Source of the DNA: Rheum nobile
Lineage: Eukaryota > Streptophyta > Magnoliopsida > Caryophyllales > Polygonaceae
Length of the DNA: 64,000 nucleotides
Direction of reading: 5' to 3'
Assembly (NCBI GenBank): GCA_027886185.1
Contig: WOAB01000563.1
Location: 5,580,001 to 5,644,000, forward strand
The notes beneath the pieces were generated by a model that had not been told where the DNA came from, made no database searches, and saw only the letters and a list, made by a program, of their open reading frames with translations. Below, one piece after another: positions 10,569 to 21,656 of the stretch. How positions within the stretch are numbered: the first letter of the stretch is position 1; every line of letters starts with the position of its first letter. A program made the translations under genes and the position numbers.

Positions 10569-11987
10569 TGATCGGTACTATTTTGTAGTGCATTTCTAGG
10601 GGTTGTTACCAGGTTTGAGGAACCATTTGGATGGATTTAGTGCACAACTGTGGATTATGGAGTTAGAGAGGAGAAGTGTGGATTTGGTGGTCTGGAGAAG
10701 CAAATTGAAGATATCCAGAGGAAGAGGAGTTGACCACTGAGGAGACGAAGAAGAACCAAGGAGAGAGTCCACACGAGAGTAGAAGAACAATGTGCTGAAT
10801 TCAATTGATTCGTTCTCTTTACTCAGACGTCCAAATGGAGTGATTCCAATTCTAGGAGTTAGCTCTTGAAGTCTACTGCAAGTCCTCAAAATATGAGCGC
10901 AATCCGAGTTGGGAATCAAAAGTTATGGCATTTTTACGGAGGTGTCGCAGGAGCTGAACCGAAGAAATCTCAACAAGTGTTCTGGCGGCGACCGCCGCCA
11001 GGCTTACGGCGACCGCCGCCAGGCTTACGGCGACCGCCGCCGCGTCGGATGCGGAACCGAACCACTTTTCCTTATTTTGTTACTTTGGATTATTATTAGT
11101 GTTTTTATTATTTTCGTTTTTGATTTACTTTTGAAGACTTTTTATTATTTTCTAGTATTTAGGGTTAGAAGGGAGCTTGGCCTCCCTTATCATCGTTTTT
11201 CATCTTTTCTCTATTCTACGTACTTTGTTATGAAGAACTAAGCCTTCCTGGCTTAGTCAGACAATTGAAGCTTTCGTCTTGATTTAGTTGTGAGATTTTC
11301 GTTCCTTATCTATCGCATGGATTTTATCTATTATCTTGCCTGAATTGCTTATGATTAATATTGACAGTTTCTAGCCTGTGCAACTATGTATTGTCTCTAT
11401 TGATTGATTGCTAGATTTAGATTGTTACTGGTTGAGCATATCTTTATCGGAGTAGCAACTGTATCGTACTAGTAACTGGTTGTGCTAGTCTTATGTAGAA
11501 GAGAACTGATTTACATTCTAGTATAAAAGCTGGTTGTTTTATGCTAGATTGTATCCTATCTATATTCCTATCCTTAATGCTGCTGCTAAACTGAATCTTG
11601 ATGGTTTCATGGTTGTTTAATTAGTTAGTGTTATAAGTATCTGGTTGTGCTTGTAGTTACTTTAGAAAAGGAATAGGAATTTACATTGCATGAGATATTG
11701 AATGATTATCTATGATCAACTTATCATATGAATAGTGGATGTTTGTTTGGCTGAGTTATTTCCCTAATTATTGAATTCATAATCTTTAGTTTGTTTGCCT
11801 TTGCATGCTTAGATCTTCTAAAACACACAAAACCCCCCTCTGGCTACTTAAAGATTGACATAGAAATTATACATAAAGATATAATTTGTCTCCTTGTGGA
11901 CTCGACCCTTACTTCCTTAAGACTACGTATTAGGTTTGTTTGGATTACTTGCATAGCAGTAATTAGCACGACAAATTGCTGTTATCA
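10569..11987 (+). repeat. 3' LTR of element D
   Basis: This is the partner of the 5' LTR. It has three GC-rich cores at 10,986, 11,007 and 11,028, exactly 21 bp apart, instead of two. The length difference between the two LTRs is 20 bp: one 21-bp unit minus one base in a T-run. Confidence 0.88.
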
Positions 11988-12060
11988 GTTTTGTATGGAA
12001 CTAGGTATGATCTCTCTAAACTGGTTGCCTATCTCTTATGTTCCCTCGATGATTGGCTAA
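11988..12060 (+). pseudogene. pol: Element B RNase H, part 2 (end of pol)
   Basis: After the GTTTT target copy, the RNase H frame of B resumes (CMELGMISLNWLP) and stops with TAA at 12,058-12,060. It is continuous in sense with the block ending at 4511. Confidence 0.75.
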
Positions 12061-13590
12061 TTTACATGGTAAAGTGTAAAGGGTTAAATCGTCATATCTT
12101 GATCTGCACTCATTCTCTTGATCATTAATTGAACAACTTGCTTAGACTTGTGCTAATACTTCACTTATGTGTAAAATTTCATGCATGATCATCTATGCCA
12201 TCATAATAATACATGAAACAGTTTTCCTTCGGCCCAAAAGAGTCAACTTGATGCATTGATCCCTCATTATAAGCCCAAATGATTGTTGACTCTACAACTT
12301 ACCCTAGCCATCATGCTTGATGCTTCCTATGAGCCTCTCTTATCATCCACATCTGGGAGCCTCTCATTCATGATTAAACATTATTAAAAATTCTCGTATA
12401 TGTTTCTGTGTGATGTTCTTTGTACCTTCTCTGGTAACGTTACCCCCGCATCACACTCTTCTACTTTTTCGGAAAGCCGAGAATACGAATCGTCGCCTCT
12501 GTGGTCTGTGGCTGGGATTTGACAGGTATGATGTGTAATGATGGCTTGCAACTACTTGGAATGTGTTATGTGCATTAAGGATTGGTGTGTTGGATGCATG
12601 ATGTTTGGTGTGCTTGAAATTTTGTGGGCTTTCATGGATTTGGACAGAATCTTTCACAAGATTTATTTTTGGAAGATATCTTCCTGGTTGTGATCTTTGG
12701 AAAAATAAGGAAAGAAGAGGATTTGGAACATTATCCTTAGTACTTGAAAATATATGAAATAGGATTCTCGTAGTTTCTCCCCTCCTATCTATATGGCGAC
12801 TTCAGCAAGGTTGCCCTATTACTCTCGTGTGTTGTTCCAAAAAAAAAAATTTATGGAACACCACAAGGTATACAAAGAGGGGACCAATGAATATTTCCTC
12901 TACCGGCGGTTGGATGCTAGTACACTGCACAAGAAGTAGTGTGTGTTGCAAGAAGGTGTTGGTTGGGTCAAGGTTGAACTTGAGATGGAAGCTGATGTGG
13001 ATGAGGAGGACTTTGAAGGTGCAGACTCTAAGGGGGAACAAAAAGATGAACTTGATCTGCAAAAGGCCGTGAGGAGTTTGTCTCTCGCAATATCTCTGTT
13101 GGAGGAAGTGCGTGCTTTAATTGCCATTCATTCTTCGGCTCCCTCTGCAGGCACCAGTGGTACTTAATTCGTCTTTCTCTGGCTAACCAACCCCTCTTTT
13201 GTTCCCTAGCTCATCTATCCCCTTACTGCTTTGCTCTTCTTTGCTTATGTTTCATGTGTTTGCCCTGGTGGGCATGTTAATCATGGTTGTTTGTTTTGCA
13301 TATTTTGTTGTTTGTCTTTGCATTGTGTTTAAGTTGGTTGGTTCATTTTAATGAACAAGGGGTGTTTGCTTATCTTGATGTGCTCATTTTCCTTTCGCCA
13401 TTTACTTATGTTTTTAATGATGCCAAAAGGGGGAAAAATGACAGGTAGCTTTAGTTGAGGGGGAACTAATCATGCTTTCATATGTTGCTGAACTAAGGGG
13501 GAACTATTGTGTCCAAGTGTGGAAACTTTCTCGGTACAACTGTCTTTATCTCCTATGCATGTTTTATTGTCAAGGATGTTTGTCACCATC
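12061..13590 (+). other. Element B region between pol and 3' LTR
   Basis: This long stretch has no identifiable enzyme. A short frame at 12,943-13,167 encodes an acidic, heptad-rich 74-residue peptide that may be the remnant of an accessory frame; I do not assign a function. The end contains repeated purine tracts such as CCAAAAGGGGGAAAAA at about 13,422, which resemble the several tracts found before the 3' LTR in Sirevirus-like Copia elements. Confidence 0.55.
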
Positions 13591-13604
13591 AAAAAGGGGG
13601 AATT
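13591..13604 (+). other. Polypurine tract of element B
   Basis: AAAAAGGGGGAATT abuts the TGTTG start of the 3' LTR. Confidence 0.85.
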
Positions 13605-14512
13605 TGTTGAATTCCTTAGGTTTTGATGGTAACAAACATTCAACTAATCTGGTAACTAAGTGTTTCAGGATCAAAAACAGTTGTCACAGGGAACCATAAG
13701 CAGCGGAGGATTGTAGAGGGAACAAAGCTTTCTCTACATGCTTTGTTACCTCTCAAGGTACATCAACGACGATCATCAATCAAGCTGCAAATGGATTGGA
13801 AGATATTCAGCGTGAAGATTATGGAAATTATCTTGGAAGATCACGCGGTCAAGAGAGAAGGATTTCGGTTGGAAGGATCTCTCCGAAGAGAAGATGCGGA
13901 GAGAGAAATTCGAATGTATTATCTTAGGAAATCTTTTCTAAAATAATATATTTGGAGAGAGAAGAATTATATCTTATTGCCGATTATATTATTTTAGGAA
14001 TTCCTTCCTTAGATAATATAGACGGTTAGGATATTATTCTGCCAACCAATTCATATCTTCTTGTTACCTAGTTTAGAAAGATTTGTATGTTGTTACGATT
14101 GAGTTTTAGACGAGTTCTATATATAGGAGTGTGGATTCATTTTCTATGTACGAACTCGGAGCATTATACTGAGAAGAAAAAGAGAGTGAAGTTTCTTGTG
14201 AGTCTTAGAGGGTTGAGGTCGTATTCACCGTTGTAGAAGAGAGTTTCAAATCTAGGTGGGAAGTCTAGGATTTGGAGTCCAGGCTACAAATGTAATCGAA
14301 CAAGAAATCAATAAGACAAGTAGACGCTTCAAAATCCTCTCAAGCGAGAAGCTTGAAGGTAGTGGTTTCTCCCTGATTAGTTATTTGACTGATTGAGGTT
14401 TCCACTATACATCGTGAGTTCGTCACTTTATCTTTCTTGCTATATTATTCCACTACACCTTCTGTGGGAACAAAGCATTTGTTCCCTCAGATGTAACTCT
14501 AACGATCCAACA
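13605..14512 (+). repeat. 3' LTR of element B
   Basis: This 908 bp LTR begins TGTTGAATTCC and ends GATCCAACA, followed by the GAATC target copy. A TATA-like CTATATATA lies at about 14,118-14,126. It is the intact-ended reference for the 63 bp fragment found again at 51,645. Confidence 0.88.
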
Positions 14513-14807
14513 GAATCATAGGCTCTATTACATAGAACCTATAAGCCTTCAAATGCTCAACATATCCAATAAAGATGCAATCAATACCTCTTTACCCCAA
14601 GGTTTTAATCTTGGCCTGGGGTAGTCTAACGACCTCCCTACATCCCCAAACTCGAAGATAATTCAAGCTTGGTTTCTTTTTGTACCAAAGTTCATAAGGT
14701 GTGACCTTGTTCCTTTTGTTAGGAACCCTATTTAATAAATAGAAAGCCGTTAACATGGCTTCACCCCAGAATCCGTCACTCAATCCCGAGTAGGATAACA
14801 TGGAATT
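14513..14807 (-). pseudogene. Copia element A, middle block (integrase C-terminal region)
   Basis: The minus-strand reading runs MLSYSGLSDGFWGEA, LLNRVPNKRNKVTPYELW, LRVWGC, then GIDCIFIGYVEHLKAYRF. This is the Copia integrase C-terminal region. It follows the integrase core block at 24,089-24,690 without a missing codon once element C and one GAATT copy are removed. A stop codon between KTLG and RGIDC shows it is dead. Confidence 0.82.
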
Positions 14808-17192
14808 TGTAACACCCCCAAATCTTAACCCATTTGGAAAGGTATTACCGCCAGTGACCCCAGTGTTCCTTACCGAGATCACCCAAGGCTTTACCAAATA
14901 AATACAATTTAAGGCATACAATGATACATAATGATCAAAGTATCCAAATCAAAACATCAATCAAATGAAACATGAGTTACGGGATTACAACCCAATCCCG
15001 AATAGGTCAAACACAGAGTTCAAACAAAGTACAGCGGAAGACAAATAAAAGATTTTACAAACGGGGTTGTGATCGTGATGATCACTTGCCCAAGGATCTC
15101 AACCTGATTAAAAGCAATTATTAAAACATCCAAAAACAACCGTCGTCTTCATAGTCAATCTAGTCTCCTCAAATCTTCACTCTATCTGATGTGCCGAATC
15201 GAACGGATGACACCAGCCAACCATGCAAGGGAAAACATTGGTTGGTTAGTCTAACTGAATAGACTAGCAAGGGTACAAAGCAGACTGGTTCAAAGCAGTC
15301 ATATTAGGTTAGACTCATCGCTTCTCGGATAATAACCGATAACGGTAGTCAACCATCATATTCCTACTGGAATAAACAAGAGGTATGCACAAGAGAAGAT
15401 TCTGGAAGACTGAATCTTCACAGAAATCGACTCGAAAGAAGACTCAAACGGAAGTGAGTCTTTAAGGAAGAAATGACAAATCTGGATTATTACAGAATCA
15501 TTCAACAATGATTTAAAACTGACTGAGATGCTTCGGTTCACGACCAACCTCATCGCCTATAGCGAATCCAGATTGGAAAGAGAACGTACTACATTCAAGT
15601 CAAGACGAGTTTTCCTAGCTGCACTGAACTTAGCTGCACTACTCGCCCAAGGTATATTAATCATGTGCACTCGGGCACTTATCTTATTAAATTCCAAAAC
15701 GAGCATTACGTTATAAGCTTTTACATCTCCACACAAGAGATATCGGATCTCCTCACAAGAGATATCAGATCTCCTCACAAGAGTTATAGAAGGGATGAAC
15801 CCTGAAAGATTTGGCACTAGCGAAGTGCGCCTACCCTGTGAAAGGGTATGGTCATGACCAAAGAGAAAGTACTGGGGACGAACCACCAAGTACCAGTTAT
15901 AAAGAAACAGCTAAACCCCCTCAAGGTACATAGCGTTCCTAGCCACTAGTGCTAACTAAACAATATAGCACAACAACAGTTACTGGATAAATCCACATAA
16001 AGGCCCGAAAGGCGATCACAGATAATAGCGTTCTAACAGATATACAACCTATTATATGATTTTCAAAACAGTTTAACAAAACCGTTTCCAGACAAACAGA
16101 ATATTCATTCCAAATTAATTACTCAGATAACTACTGATAATTAATGTAAATATGGAACGAATGAGCAAGAGCGAACCGCCACTTGCCTTACTCCGCAGAA
16201 TAGTCTAAAGACGTCACTGGATTCCGGGCTCGACACGGTATAGTTCCGACAGCACAACAACCTTCGAGTCGACCCATAAAAGGAACCCTAAGTTAGATCC
16301 GACATAAACAGTACGAATCTAAACATGGCGAAAGAACACGAAAGGAAAGACGCCACGACGACAACCGACCAAGCCAAAGCCACGAAGGCGTTCTGGGCAC
16401 TGGCGGCGGTCGCTGTTCTTGGCGGCGGTCGCCGTGAAGAACACGGCCGACTGAAACGAGAGAAAACTCACCCCAAAACACGAGAGGTTCGGCCTCCTTC
16501 GACTTGCTTTGGCTTCTAACCTCCAAGGCTAACCAAAAGCTTCACAAAGGCACTCAGGAACCACACCAAAGCAACACCGGCGAGACCTCCGGCGAGCACA
16601 AGAAAATCGACGAAAACAAAACTCCGGCGAGAGGCGAATTTGGCAGCGATTCGGGGTTGTAGATGACCCAAAACCCATGCCCAAGCTCACCTATTTATAG
16701 GCAAACCCCAAGGAGTACCCAGCAAACCCTAAGACGCGGCAAACGACGCAACGGCGCGCCTCGAACGACGCCGGCGACCGGCGGGCAATGCCCACTGGAC
16801 AATCACGGCGGTCGCCGTAATTTTGCCTGCGGCGGGCACGCGGCGGTCGCTGTAAATGCGGCGGTCGCCGTTGACAGGTCTGTCGCGGCCAGCTAGAAGC
16901 TGACACGCTGACTCCTCGGGCCCAACCACGGCGGTCGCCGTTTCTCCCTTTTCCCGCCCGTTCAGCTTTGAACGAACCAGACGTTAAACCGGGATAAAAA
17001 TTATCGTGCGCGAACGACAATTAAAATCTAAGGCACCTTGTCTGTATATTATTTCACTGAGAAAAATATTACAGATATAGAGCACATTACAGAATGTCTC
17101 AAGCTACCTGAATTAAATCCGACGTACACAACGGGTACCCGGGAAAATTCCATAATTCCCAATATAACCTTACGAAATTACGGGGTATCACA
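14808..17192 (-). repeat. Left (3') LTR of element C
   Basis: On the plus strand it starts TGTAACACCCCC and ends GGGGTATCACA. A TATA-like element (TATAAATA on the minus strand) lies at about 16,692-16,699. GC-rich cores CGGCGGTCGC(C/T)G start at 16,404, 16,423, 16,806, 16,841, 16,859 and 16,929, with a degenerate one at 16,444. It is exactly 42 bp shorter than the right LTR, which corresponds to two 21-bp units. Confidence 0.88.
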
Positions 17193-17207
17193 TCACCTCC
17201 CCCTTAA
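17193..17207 (-). other. Polypurine tract of element C
   Basis: On the minus strand, TTAAGGGGGAGGTGA immediately precedes the LTR start TGTGATACC. Confidence 0.82.
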
Positions 17208-19860
17208 AAGAAGTTTCGACCCCGAAACTTGGCCGAAAAACAACTCGGGAAAGTGTCTGAGCATCTCTGCCTCGGTTTCCCAAGTAACTTCCTCAGTCCC
17301 AAACCTGGACCACATAACTCGTACCAATAGTACGATCTCGTTGCACAATCGCTTTACACGGCGTTCGAGAATGCACACTGGCATCTCCTCTCAAGTACCA
17401 TTTGCCTGAATCTCGACGTCCTTATCGCTCAGCCTACGAGACTCATCTTGGCACAGATATCCTTAGCAATGATACGTGAAACATATTATACACTGGGTAT
17501 GCCGATGGCGACAATGTCAAACGGTATGTTAGAGATCTTACTCTATCCAGAATCTTGAATGGTCCCATGTAGCGAGGGTTAAGCTTCCCACACTTACCAA
17601 ACCTGAAAACATCCTTGGGTAGCGATACTGTGACAAGTAACTTGCCACCAACCTCGAACTTAACACTTTAACGCTTCTGATCTGCGTAAAACTTTTGTCG
17701 ACTCTGAGCGGTCAACAACCTCTGTCTACTCAGAGCAATGTTCGAAGTTGTCCTTTCGACCAACTCTGGTCCAAGTAGAATCTTGTCGGCATACTCAACC
17801 CAACAAATCTGAGATCTACCTCTATGACCATACAAAGCTTCAAACGGAGCCATCTTGATTGTAGCATGCCAGCTATTATCGTACGCGAGCTCAATCAGAC
17901 TTAGGCTGTCTTCCCAGCTAGTCGGATGATCGAGTATGTATGCTTCTTAGCATATCCTCCAGGGTCTAGATGGTCTTTCAGACTGACCATCTGTCTGAGG
18001 ATGAAACGCTGCTGAATCATAATTCAGTTCCCATGGCCTTGTGAAGTTCTTGCCATAAACTTGACATGAATCGGCCATCTCGATCCGATACAATGGTCTT
18101 AGGAATGCCATGTAACGGACAATCTCCTGGTGGAAACCTCTGCTGACCTCTGGGTTACCCAAGTAACCTCAGTTTCCAATACAAATACTATTGCTACTAG
18201 TTCTAGGTCATGTGTTGGTTAGTTTGCTTCATAGGTTTTCAATTGTCTAGATGCGTATGCAATATCCTTGCCTTTCTGCATCAAAGACACATCCCAACCC
18301 ATTTCTCGAAGCATTATCTATAGACCATATAGCCATCATTCTTTCCGACAATGCCAAAACTGGTGCATAAGTCAGACACTGTTTCAACTTCTTGAAAACT
18401 GGTCTTGCACTTGTCATCCCAGACAACTTCTTGTTGCCCTTGCGGAACAGACTGGTCATAGGTGGAGTGATCTTAGAAAAATCCTTCCATGAACCGTCTA
18501 TAATGCTCAACAAGCTCTGGGAAACTGCACACCTTGCTCACACCCTGAGGCCGCTTTCAAACTACTACTGATTCACTCTTCTGGGGAATAACCATAACCT
18601 CATTCTTATTGATCACATGGCCTAAGAAGCCACTTCTAGATCCAACAATCGCACTTAGCCCACTTTGCGTACAACCGATTTGGTCTAAGGACCGATAAAG
18701 CAATCCACAGATGTTCCCTGTGAGCTTCCTTGCTCGGGAAAATATCAAAATGCCATTGATGAAGACCACTATAAACTTATTCAAGTATTGGCCTAAAACA
18801 TCGATGCACTAGGTTCATGAAAACTGTTGGAGCATTCGTAAGCCCAGATGGCATGACTACAAACTAGTAGTGACCATCTCTTGTCCGAAACGCAATCCTC
18901 GGAATATCATCCTCACGAATCCTGAGCTGATGAAAACCAGATCTCAGGTCGATCTTGGAGAAAACTTTTGCTCCATGTAGTTGATCCAACAGATCATCAC
19001 TCCTTGGCAACAAATTATTGCTCTTGATCGTGACTTTATTCAACTCTCGAAAGTCAAAATAAAGTCGAAACGGTCCATCTTTCTTTTTGACACATAAAAC
19101 TAGGGCACTCCTAATCAAGGTGATGCACTCAGCTTTATATAACTTTTGTCAAGAAGATCCTTGAGTTGCTTCTTCAACTCTTGCATCTCAACAGGAGCCA
19201 TCCGGTACGGTGCCTCAGAGATCGGCGTGGTACACGGCTCGGGATCAATTGCAAATTCCGCGACACGATTCGGGGTATCCAGGAATATCTTCTGGAAAGA
19301 CACCCGTAAATCCTCTAACCACAGGAATAACAAAACTGAAGTCGATCACTGCCTTATGACGCTTCCGTCAATCCATACCGAGAATAATTATCGTATGGGA
19401 CCATGGTTATTTAGGTCAAATCGCTTTGAATTTCTTACCCTTAATGGTAATCGATAATCCGACAGACGATTGGTTCCCACTAAATGGTCACCATCTTGGA
19501 CCAGCCCACTATATGGTTCACAGACGACTCACTAGTGGCTCCGAGCCCAGGCCCAGCCATTACCAGCGTCCACTGTTGCCATGAGCCGTTGTCCATACAT
19601 CTCAACCCATCCTTGGTAGCTCCACGTAATTAATAGGCAGCCATCTCCTAAGAGGTTGTTGGTGAGTCTCGAACACGAGACTTTACCCCACTAGCAAGCA
19701 ATGAAACATTAACTTGGTATAAACCAAAGGTTCATATATAAGAAGAGTTACAACAAAAGGTTCACAACCTCGTTGCACACACAACTTACAACCATCCAAA
19801 ATTAAAGTTTGGGTAGCACCCACATCAACAACACATTAACAAAAGTGTAATGCAGATACA
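17208..19860 (-). pseudogene. pol: Element C pol (protease, RT, integrase), degenerate
   Basis: The region reads as gypsy pol on the minus strand but in many frames. A degraded protease reading (DVGATQ, ILGMD) lies around 19,330-19,820. RT follows: ALVLCVKKKDGPFRLYFDFR at about 19,060-19,110, KIDLRSGFHQLRI at about 18,930, and FINGILIFS at about 18,750, where the catalytic FIDDIL is expected. Both catalytic aspartates are thus replaced. Integrase remnants lie at 17,947-18,162 (DSAAFHPQTDGQSE) and its C-terminal part at 17,668-17,853 (MAPFEALYGHR), typical of Tekay-like elements. No functional enzyme can be produced. Confidence 0.78.
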
Positions 19861-19867
19861 AAGTACT

Positions 19868-21211
19868 CTAAGCATTAGGAGCATAGGGTCCATCCGCCTC
19901 ACGCATCACGTATAGGCGTTGACCTTGACTTCCTGAAGCCATCGGGGCTTTCCCTTTGTTCTGCGCAGTCGTCTGCATTGAAGGGCTAGGAGCTTCCACC
20001 GGACTGAACTTGGGTCGGTTGTTCTGATTAACAGACCCTTGCCGTGACTCAGCTCCTTTCACATTCCTCCGCTGACAGAACGCCTGCATATGACCCTCCT
20101 TTCCGCAGTCAAAGCATGTCTTTTTGTCCTTCAGACATTCATTGCTCTTGTGTCCGTGCGTACCGCAGTTGTAGCACTGAATCGGATTATTGCCTTGGCC
20201 AGAACGTTGCGTAGACTCATCATGAGTCTTATCCGTTCTTGCTCGGCCAGATTTGGCAAAATCTGATGGTGGCGCGGGGCGTTTGAACCCACTCGCCTGA
20301 GGCTGGTACTGCACTTGCCTCTGGTTGTTACGCTTCTTGGTCGACTCCTCCAGAGTCACCTCTAGCTTGTAGGCTGTATCCACATACTGCTCCAAAGTAG
20401 ATCATGTGTGGTGCACCATCATCGGCTTGATGTCTGGACTCATCCACTCGTGGAAATACCAGATCTTTTGTGCCTCACTAGATATCTCAGGTCCAGCGTA
20501 CTGCATTAAATGATTGAATTTGGTTGCAAGCTCGGTCACCTTCAATCCATCCGTTTGCGGATACAGAAACTCCTTGTGTTTCTCCTCCCTCATAGCACGA
20601 GAGAAGAAACGATCAGTCATCTTGGTCTTAAACATAGACCAGGTCAATACCGGGCTATCAGCTAAGCTGGTACTCTCCCACCATTCGCTGGCTTCTTCCT
20701 TTAACTGAAGAGAGGCTATATGCACCTTCTCAGCTTCAGTGCACTCAACATTGCGGAAAAGCCGCTCCATGTGGGAAAACCAATGAGCCACCTTGACTGG
20801 CTCTCCTTTCCCATCGAAGTTGTCAGGCCTCATGGAGTTAACAGCCTTCAGGGCTCGGCCATACTCCCCTCTATCCCTGATCACACCTCCATGTAGCACA
20901 TGGTTCCCTTGTTCCTCAAACCTCGTAACTTCTCGAGATACTGGCACTCCTTGTGCTTGATGCACATTCGGGCATAACGCGTCGGCGATCGCTTGCATGA
21001 CGATTCCCCGAATTTCTGCAACAGCTGCTTTATCAAATATTCTTGGAGCGTTGTCCCTAGCTGGGTCGTTGCCTCCAGGATTATTATGGAAGACAGACTC
21101 ACGCTCTTCTGATGGGTCTGCAACATTCCTCGGATTTAGTCTGGGGTCATTGCTTGGCCCAGCACCAGTACGGATAACGTTCCTCGTGTTCACCATCTGT
21201 TTACCGATCAA
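19868..21211 (-). pseudogene. gag: Element C gag
   Basis: One minus-strand frame runs through the whole segment, broken only by a TGA at 20,402-20,404. The first 269 residues carry a retrotransposon gag capsid domain (RPDNFDGKGEPVKVAHWF, EWWES, FKTKMTDRFF). The second part has two adjacent CX2CX4HX4C zinc knuckles, CYNCGTHGHKSNEC and CFDCGKEGHMQAFC, both complete. The frame ends TAG at 19,868 before the protease. A start at 21,196 (MVNTRNV) is as likely as the one at 21,211. Of the proteins of C, this is the best preserved. Confidence 0.82.
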
Positions 21212-21640
21212 ATTCCAAGGATTTTATCACATTAATATCATTCTGATATACTTATCGTAATAAAATCAACTTAGAATAGATCAACTTGGTAATTTCTATT
21301 GATGAACTCAAACCGAGTAACTAGGTTCTACAACCTCAACTCACAACGAGCGAACTGGGAATCAAGCCTAACTAGAGATGGCGAAACCACCTCGGCTTCT
21401 CCCGGGTTCCTCTGAAGAGAACAGAATGCACCCATATCTAACGGGGTAACGGGAAATGAATTAGTCTTTCTAGACATAGAAGCAAGCTTACTATATCAGA
21501 CTGTACAGAAGACATGACTATAAACGGTATTTTGAAAATGAAATTCTTTTCACTTTTAAAAAAAAAATTTAGAGCCCTTTTAAAGCATTTTCAAAAACGG
21601 ATAAATGATTTATAAAATCACAAACCCGCTTTAAAACCTC
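21212..21640 (-). other. Element C leader between primer site and gag
   Basis: This is untranslated leader on the minus strand with no gene. An A-run and T-rich stretch at about 21,555-21,600 is the only notable composition feature. Confidence 0.6.
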
Positions 21641-21652
21641 GCTCTGATACCA
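21641..21652 (-). other. Primer binding site of element C
   Basis: On the minus strand this is TGGTATCAGAGC, lying four bases inside the right LTR. It is complementary to initiator methionine tRNA, as in chromoviruses. Confidence 0.88.
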
Positions 21653-21656
21653 CAAC

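Larger units (their letters stand above)
4512..11987 (+). mobile_element. Element D: non-autonomous Athila-like Ty3/gypsy element inserted in B
   Basis: D has LTRs of 1,399 and 1,419 bp starting TGATCGG and ending GTTATCA. A TGGCGCCGTTTCCGGGG primer site (tRNA-Asp type) follows the 5' LTR and a GCATGGGGGATT polypurine tract precedes the 3' LTR. The flanks are GTTTC and GTTTT, a five-base target duplication with one change. Removing D joins RNase H of B (AFK QF before, CMELGM after) in frame. Gag and aspartic protease resemble the Athila lineage, but RT, RNase H and integrase are absent. D must therefore have been copied by enzymes supplied in trans. Confidence 0.88.
188..14512 (+). mobile_element. 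Element B: Copia LTR retrotransposon, split by element D
   Basis: B is bounded by two LTRs that start TGT(T/A)G and end CAACA. It has a tRNA-Met type primer binding site after the 5' LTR and a polypurine tract before the 3' LTR. The five bases flanking it are GAATT on the left and GAATC on the right, a target duplication with one later change. The order gag, GAG-pre-integrase, RT, RNase H marks it as Copia. The large two-knuckle gag and the long region after pol resemble the Sirevirus lineage, which is an inference. Protease, most of integrase and the first part of RT are missing. With D removed, B is about 6.85 kb. Confidence 0.88.

Noticed and set aside
16293..17020. Open frames in the LTRs of C on both strands (also 23,142-23,911)
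   Set aside because: They arise from the GC-rich cores and lack stops for compositional reasons. They overlap on both strands and carry no domain.
19640..19690. SINE or tRNA-like B box (TGTTCGAGACTC on the minus strand) in the protease region of C
   Set aside because: The possible A box is only about 10 bp away instead of about 35 bp, and there is no poly-A or T tail or target duplication.
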